A DNA stretch of 10,150 nucleotides, from the NCBI GenBank assembly GCA_937934775.1, contig CALGYL010000280.1:1-10150 (forward strand), read 5' to 3'. The translations under genes and the position numbers were made by a program. Below are positions 6,475 to 10,150 of this stretch, piece by piece (the stretch's first letter is position 1; every line of letters starts with the position of its first letter). The DNA comes from an uncultured Clostridia bacterium. Its GTDB lineage: Bacteria; Bacillota; Clostridia; Christensenellales; Aristaeellaceae. A model generated the notes under the pieces. It was given only the letters and a program-made list of their open reading frames with translations. It did no database searches and was not told the origin of the DNA.

Positions 6475-6506
6475 ACACAGGTCCGGAGCGGCTGCTCCGG
6501 ACCTGT
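6475..6506 (-). terminator. distal flanking hairpin of repeat copy B
   Basis: A 13-bp perfect stem, ACAGGTCCGGAGC (6477-6489) with GCTCCGGACCTGT (6494-6506), loop GGCT on the + strand. On the - strand it is followed by GTTCTTACT, a weak T-rich run. The 32 nt 6475-6506 are identical to 6708-6739. This is the outer end of copy B, at the far side from the sugar-binding protein gene. Confidence 0.75.
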
Positions 6507-6707
6507 CTGACCATCAACAAAGTTTCGTCCTGCTTCATTCGCTTCCGGCGACCTGCGCGCCGGAAGCGTGTTTCTGCCAACAGTAGCGCACACTGGTGGT
6601 AGAAACAGCACCATAAGTCAGTGCGCCGCCCGGAAATCCGTGAGGATTTTAGGCGCACGAAGCGCTTCTTCCATCGCATCAAAAAACCATATGGTTTTTT
6701 GATACGC
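6507..6707 (-). repeat. dispersed structured repeat, copy B core (about 200 nt, inverted relative to copy A)
   Basis: Reverse-complement match of 599-798. It keeps the same series of folds: ATCAAAAAACC/GGTTTTTTGAT (here a near-perfect palindrome centred on CATATG), GTGCGCC/GGCGCAC enclosing AAATCC/GGATTT, the GTTTCTACCA stem (more mismatched here) and the perfect CGCTTCCGGCG/CGCCGGAAGCG stem. Several differences from copy A fall in loops or swap a pair for a G-U wobble. The copy lies downstream of the sugar-binding protein gene and in its orientation, as copy A does for araM. Confidence 0.85.
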
Positions 6708-6741
6708 ACACAGGTCCGGAGCGGCTGCTCCGGACCTGTGT
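6708..6741 (-). terminator. proximal flanking hairpin of repeat copy B, 3' of the sugar-uptake operon
   Basis: A 15-bp perfect stem, ACACAGGTCCGGAGC (6708-6722) with GCTCCGGACCTGTGT (6727-6741), loop GGCT on the + strand. On the - strand it begins 20 nt after the sugar-binding protein stop and is preceded by AAAGA, but it is followed by GCGTATC rather than a T-tract. It repeats 6475-6506. The very strong stem may stop transcription weakly or protect the mRNA 3' end. Confidence 0.75.
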
Positions 6742-6761
6742 TCTTTGCTTGTGGCGTTGGA

Positions 6762-8000
6762 TTACTTCAAAAGGTCCGCCTGTTCCAACTGGGACTGAAT
6801 CTCGTCCAGCGCCTGCTGGGCGGTCATGTCGTTGGTTTCCAGGGTGCCGAGCACGTTGTTGAAGATCTCGGCCACGGCGCTGGACTCGATCAGCGCGGGC
6901 GGCGCGACGGCGTAATCCATGCTCTTGAACACCGCTTCACGGTTGTCCGGCGGGGTCACTTCCAGATACTGGCTGAGCTTGGTCTGGTCGGCGATGGTGG
7001 GCAGCTCCCAGTTGGCGTCCAGGCGCAGCTGCACGATGTCCGGATCGGAGCCCATGGCCTCGATGAACTTGTAGGCTGCGTCCTTCTTCTGGGAGGAAGC
7101 GGACACGCAGTTGACATTGGCGAAGAAGAAGGTGGCCTTGGTGTCGGTAAAGCCAGGTTCCACCGCCACGTCCCAGGCGTCCTTGACCTTCTCGCTGAAG
7201 GTGGGGAAGGCCCAGATGCCGGTGACGATCATGCCAAGCTTGCCTTCCTGGAAGATGTCCCAGTCGCCGCGGCCGGCCAGGTCTTCAGAAGTAGGCATGA
7301 CCTTGGCGTCGCGGACGCGCTTGATCATGGCGTCCAGTACCGCCACATTCTCGGGGGTGTTGACGGTGAAGGCGGTATTGTCGGCGTTCAGGAGGCTGCC
7401 GCCGTTGGTGCGGACGGACTTGTAGAGCTCGTTGTAGGTGATGGGCTGGAAGATGCCCCACACGTCGTCTCCGCCGGCGGCTTTGATCTTCTCGGCGGCG
7501 GATTCGATGTCGGCCCAGGTCCACTTGTCGTCGGGATACGCGACGCCCGCCTTGTCAAAGAGGGTCTTGTTGTAGAACAGGAGGCAAGTGGAGAAGCTCA
7601 TCGGCACGGCGTAGGGCTTGCCGCCATTGGATACGGCGGTGACGGTGGCTGGGGAGAACTTGCTCCAGTCGATGGCGGTGCCGCTCAGATCCTGACAGGC
7701 GCCTCGCAGCATGTAGGCCAGGAAGTTCTCCATGTTCAGTTCGAACACATCCAGGGCGGTGCCACCCGCCTGCTGGGTGGCGAGCTTGGTGAAGTAGTCG
7801 TTGTAGCCGGTCAACTGTACGTCGATCTTGATGCCGGGGTTCTTGTCCTCGAAGACCTGGATCATCTTCTTCAGGGTTTCTTCCTGCGTGCCGGCGGCGG
7901 AGAAGGTGGCATAGGTCAGGGTGATGTCCTCCGCCTGGGCCACCGAGGCCAGGGACAAGACCGTCAGGAGCGCCAGAACCAGACTCAACCACTTTTTCAT
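6762..8000 (-). CDS. ABC sugar transporter, extracellular solute-binding protein
   Basis: 412-residue family 1 (MalE/UgpB-type) binding protein that captures an oligosaccharide outside the membrane and passes it to the MalF/MalG-type permeases encoded just upstream. The N-terminus MKKWLSLVLALLTVLSLASV, followed by AQAED, is a signal peptide with a signal peptidase I site after Ala23. There is no lipobox cysteine, unlike most Gram-positive binding proteins. The mature part starts ITLTYATFSAAGTQEETLKKMIQVFEDKNPGIKIDVQ, the usual first beta-alpha unit, and continues with the hinge-region features PYAVPMSFSTCLLFYNKTLFDKAGV and WTWADIESAAEKIK, then KLGMIVTGIWAFP. The ATG at 8000 has GGAGGG about 7 nt upstream; longer in-frame extension runs into malG and is rejected. 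It is the last gene of the operon, 53 bp after the MalG-like gene. The substrate is not identifiable, though the GH31 neighbour suggests an alpha-glucoside or xyloside. Confidence 0.92.
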   Translation of the reverse strand: MKKWLSLVLALLTVLSLASVAQAEDITLTYATFSAAGTQEETLKKMIQVFEDKNPGIKIDVQLTGYNDYFTKLATQQAGGTALDVFELNMENFLAYMLRGACQDLSGTAIDWSKFSPATVTAVSNGGKPYAVPMSFSTCLLFYNKTLFDKAGVAYPDDKWTWADIESAAEKIKAAGGDDVWGIFQPITYNELYKSVRTNGGSLLNADNTAFTVNTPENVAVLDAMIKRVRDAKVMPTSEDLAGRGDWDIFQEGKLGMIVTGIWAFPTFSEKVKDAWDVAVEPGFTDTKATFFFANVNCVSASSQKKDAAYKFIEAMGSDPDIVQLRLDANWELPTIADQTKLSQYLEVTPPDNREAVFKSMDYAVAPPALIESSAVAEIFNNVLGTLETNDMTAQQALDEIQSQLEQADLLK

Positions 8001-8053
8001 TGGGGTCCCTCCGTTTGGATGAATTTGCAAACGCCTCATCGCGTCTACAGCCG

Positions 8054-8896
8054 TTACTTGAGACCGCCCACCGCGATGCCGTTGTCCACGTACCGCTGGG
8101 TGAACAGGTACACCACCAGGATGGGCAGTATGGTCAGCACCGCGCCGGCCATCAGGACGTGCTCCTTGTTTTTGTACATGCTGGTCATGTTGCCCAGCAC
8201 CACCTGCAGGGTTTGTTTTTCGTTGGAGGACAGGACGATCAGCGGCCACAGGTAGCTGTTCCAGTTGCCCATGAAGGACAGAAGGATCATTGTGGCCAGC
8301 GTGGGCGCCACCATCGGCAGGATGATCCGCCAGAAGATCCGGTAGAGCGACGCGCCGTCCAGAAGCGCCGATTCCATGTAGGCGTCGTTCACCGTCAGGA
8401 TCGCCTGCCGCATCAGAAACACGCCGAATGCGTTTGAGAGCGAGGGCAGGATCAGCCCGATGTGGGTGTCCAGCAGGCCCATAATCTTCAGGATAATGTA
8501 GTTGGGCACCATTGTGACCGTGCCGGGGATCATCATCGTGGCCAGGTACACGCCAAACAGCCTGGCCGAGCCCTTGAAGGGGATCTTGGCGAAGACGAAC
8601 GCCGCCATGCTTGCGGACAGCACCGCCACCACCGTGCAGGAAATCGACAGGAAGAAGCTGTTGAAGGTGGCCCGCCCGAAGGAGAAGCCCTGCATTTGGA
8701 ATACGCGCTGGTAGCCCTCCAGCGTGGGGTGCTCCGGAATCCACCGGATGGGCAGCGTGCGGATGACCTCCGCGCTCTTGAAGGAAGAGGAGATCATCCA
8801 CAGGAAGGGCAGCAACGTGATCACCGCCATCCCGGTAATCGCAAGATAAAACAGCGTCATCTTCACGACTTTTCGCGCCTGAACGCGCCTATGCAT
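8054..8896 (-). CDS. ABC sugar transporter permease, MalG type
   Basis: 280-residue inner-membrane permease with six predicted helices, starting after a short basic cytoplasmic N-terminus (MHRRVQARKVVK). The EAA loop that contacts the ATPase reads ESALLDGASLYRIFWRIILP at about 175-194. The C-terminus RYVDNGIAVGGLK is the usual tail of this family. It forms a heterodimer with the MalF-type protein encoded upstream. The start ATG at 8896 overlaps the end of that gene by 8 bp, pointing to translational coupling. No ATPase gene is in the window, so a shared MsmX/UgpC-type ATPase encoded elsewhere is expected (inference). Confidence 0.94.
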   Translation of the reverse strand: MHRRVQARKVVKMTLFYLAITGMAVITLLPFLWMISSSFKSAEVIRTLPIRWIPEHPTLEGYQRVFQMQGFSFGRATFNSFFLSISCTVVAVLSASMAAFVFAKIPFKGSARLFGVYLATMMIPGTVTMVPNYIILKIMGLLDTHIGLILPSLSNAFGVFLMRQAILTVNDAYMESALLDGASLYRIFWRIILPMVAPTLATMILLSFMGNWNSYLWPLIVLSSNEKQTLQVVLGNMTSMYKNKEHVLMAGAVLTILPILVVYLFTQRYVDNGIAVGGLK

Positions 8897-9800
8897 CGTA
8901 GTTCACCCACTTTCGCTGGAAGCGGAACTGAAACAGGGTGAACAGCAGAATCAGCGCGAACAGAATCCAGGAATAGGCGGAGGCCATGCCCATCTTGTAC
9001 TGGACAAATGCGTACTTGTAAATCCGCTCCAGGAACACCGTGGTCGCCCCGCCCGGCCCGCCGGAGCCGCCCGCGCTGTTGCCGGTCATGATGACCACCG
9101 AATCGAACACCTGCAGGCCGTAGATCACGTTGATGATCACCAGAAGGAACAGCGTGGGGGAGATCAGCGGCAGCGTGATCTGGAAAAACCGCCGGAACGG
9201 TCCCGCGCCGTCGATGGAAGCCGCCTCATGGTAGGCGGTATCGATGGATTTCAGCGCGGCCAGGATCATCAGCGCGTAGTACCCCGTGTCCTTCCAGATG
9301 GCGGCCAGCACGATGCCGGGCATCGCCCAGGTGGCGCTGGACAGCCAGGCAGGGCCCGTAATGCCCACGGACAGCAACAGCTGGTTCATCAGCCCGTATT
9401 TTCCGGACAGCAGCCACTGCCACACCACCGCCGCCGCCACCCAAGAGGTGATGACCGGCGTATAGGAGATCGTCCGGAAAGCCCCCCGGCCTTTGAAAGT
9501 CTGATTCAGCACCAACCCCTCAATCAGCGAGGTGATGAGGATCAGCGGCAGGTATAGAATCAGGTAGGTGAAGGTGTGCTGGGTGACCCTGTAAAACTCG
9601 GTGCCCGTCAGAATTCGGGTGAAGTTCTTGAGGCCGACGAACTGCATGCTGCTCATGGGGCGCAGCGTGTCGTAATCCATCAGGCTGAACACCAGCGAGA
9701 ACACGATGGGGACCAGGCAGAACACCACCACCCCGATCAGAGACGGGAGCAGAAACCAGAACGACGCGGACTTTTCCCTCGTTCCCTTGGGAAAGTACAT
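8889..9800 (-). CDS. ABC sugar transporter permease, MalF/UgpA type
   Basis: 303-residue inner-membrane permease with six predicted helices (first at about 13-40). The EAA loop is EAASIDGAGPFRRFFQITLP at 192-211, and the segment near the end, KYAFVQYKMGMASAYSWILF, is typical of the family. Just before it, where relatives usually read MTGGGPxGATT, this protein has a longer glycine-rich stretch, MTGNSAGGSGGPGGATT (238-254). The start ATG at 9800 follows a very strong GGAGGAGGTG ribosome binding site that lies inside the end of the GH31 gene; only 2 bp separate the two genes. It overlaps the downstream MalG-type gene by 8 bp. Confidence 0.94.
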   Translation of the reverse strand: MYFPKGTREKSASFWFLLPSLIGVVVFCLVPIVFSLVFSLMDYDTLRPMSSMQFVGLKNFTRILTGTEFYRVTQHTFTYLILYLPLILITSLIEGLVLNQTFKGRGAFRTISYTPVITSWVAAAVVWQWLLSGKYGLMNQLLLSVGITGPAWLSSATWAMPGIVLAAIWKDTGYYALMILAALKSIDTAYHEAASIDGAGPFRRFFQITLPLISPTLFLLVIINVIYGLQVFDSVVIMTGNSAGGSGGPGGATTVFLERIYKYAFVQYKMGMASAYSWILFALILLFTLFQFRFQRKWVNYDA

Positions 9801-9802
9801 GG

Positions 9803-10150
9803 CTACACCTCCTCCTGCCGCCGGGCGAACAGGCGCGCTTCTTCCAGCCTGTCCCGTCCGTCCGCTCCGACGAGTTCATAGACGGGCAGTTCGGGAAGGC
9901 CGCATATTCGGTTGATGCGCGTGGGGCCGGCGAAGATTTCTCCCGTAAAGAAGTCTATCCACTGTCCCGCGGGCAGGTAGACCTGCCGGACGGTCGCGCC
10001 GGGTTCCACGATGGGGGCCACCAGCAGTGTTCGCCCCAGCATGTATTCGTCGGACGCGGCCCAGGCGGCGGGGTCCTCGGGAAAGTCCAGGCACAGGTGG
10101 GCCATCATGGGCCGGGCGGATTTTACACAGTGCCGGGCTTCGGCTGCGAG
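9803..10150 (-). CDS. glycoside hydrolase family 31 enzyme, C-terminal part
   Basis: The last 115 residues of a protein whose start lies right of the window; the frame is open to the edge. The segment MMAHLCLDFPEDPAAW, then YMLGRTLLVAPIVEPGATVRQ, VYLPAGQWIDFFTGE and a final LPVYE matches the end of the GH31 barrel and the following beta domain (compare MMMEFPDDP, YMLGDNVMVAP, FYLPEGRW and LPVYVR in the alpha-xylosidase YicI). GH31 enzymes are retaining alpha-glucosidases, alpha-xylosidases and relatives; the catalytic aspartates lie outside the window, so specificity is open. No signal sequence can be judged. It is the most upstream visible gene of the sugar-uptake operon, and its 3' end contains the ribosome binding site of the first permease. 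Confidence 0.85.
   Translation of the reverse strand, partial: LAAEARHCVKSARPMMAHLCLDFPEDPAAWAASDEYMLGRTLLVAPIVEPGATVRQVYLPAGQWIDFFTGEIFAGPTRINRICGLPELPVYELVGADGRDRLEEARLFARRQEEV

Noticed and set aside
6294..6614. Small ORFs inside the repeats (716-970 + and 6294-6614 -) that share the similar segments GRNTLPA and RSPEANEA
   Set aside because: The similarity comes from the repeated DNA itself. Neither ORF has a good ribosome binding site, both extend beyond the repeat into unrelated sequence, and the indel in the GTTTCTACCA stem breaks frame equivalence.
8001..8053. A separate promoter or hairpin (GTTTG/CAAAC) between the MalG-type permease and the binding protein gene
   Set aside because: The stem has only 5 bp with a 10-nt loop, and TTGCAA has no -10 box at a proper distance. 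The 53-bp gap fits an ordinary operon spacer.
6621..8255. A + strand ORF of about 544 codons over the sugar-binding protein gene
   Set aside because: It begins inside the repeat core and runs antisense to a protein with clear family features. Its Gly/Val-rich composition is typical of a shadow frame.

Overview
The window looks like a piece of chromosome from a GC-rich member of the Bacillota, most likely of the class Clostridia. The evidence is a Noc-type ParB protein (a Bacillota family), a MurG of the clostridial HESD type, an AraM-type glycerol-1-phosphate dehydrogenase, strong GGAGG ribosome binding sites, U-tract terminators, and third-position-GC-rich codons. The exact taxon cannot be fixed from the sequence. 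No tRNA, rRNA, CRISPR array, transposase or phage gene was seen.

Layout, left to right: (1) the 3' end of an araM/egsA-like gene on the + strand (1-514). (2) A 385-bp gap that holds copy A of a structured repeat about 200 nt long (599-798), bracketed by two near-identical terminator hairpins (574-598 and 799-823). (3) Three genes on the - strand: murG (3078-4139), then an MFS transporter (1797-3044) in the same operon, then noc (900-1727), which appears to have its own promoter overlapping the MFS terminator. (4) Divergently, on the + strand, dnaX (4296-5906) and a GtrA-family membrane protein (5918-6337) in one operon, ending at a terminator near 6442-6460. (5) Copy B of the repeat, inverted (6507-6707), bracketed by a different pair of identical hairpins (6475-6506 and 6708-6739). 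(6) A - strand sugar-uptake operon read from the right edge: 3' part of a GH31 glycosidase (9803-10150), two ABC permeases of MalF and MalG type (8889-9800, 8054-8896), and an extracellular sugar-binding protein (6762-8000).

How the genes work together: the middle block is housekeeping (peptidoglycan precursor synthesis, DNA polymerase clamp loader, nucleoid occlusion). The right block is a carbohydrate-utilisation operon in which the binding protein and two permeases would import an oligosaccharide and the GH31 enzyme would cleave it. No ATPase gene is present here, so a shared MsmX-type ATPase encoded elsewhere is likely.

The most unusual feature is the dispersed repeat. Two cores of about 200 nt, roughly 92% identical by hand count, lie in inverted orientation, each just downstream of a gene read in the same direction. 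Each core is flanked by two copies of a terminator stem-loop. The stem-loop is the same on both sides of one copy (25-nt and 32-nt direct repeats) but unrelated between copies A and B. In each copy the outer flanks, but not the inner ones, carry the A-rich and T-rich sequence expected around one original terminator. This is what would be left if an element had inserted at a terminator hairpin and duplicated it.
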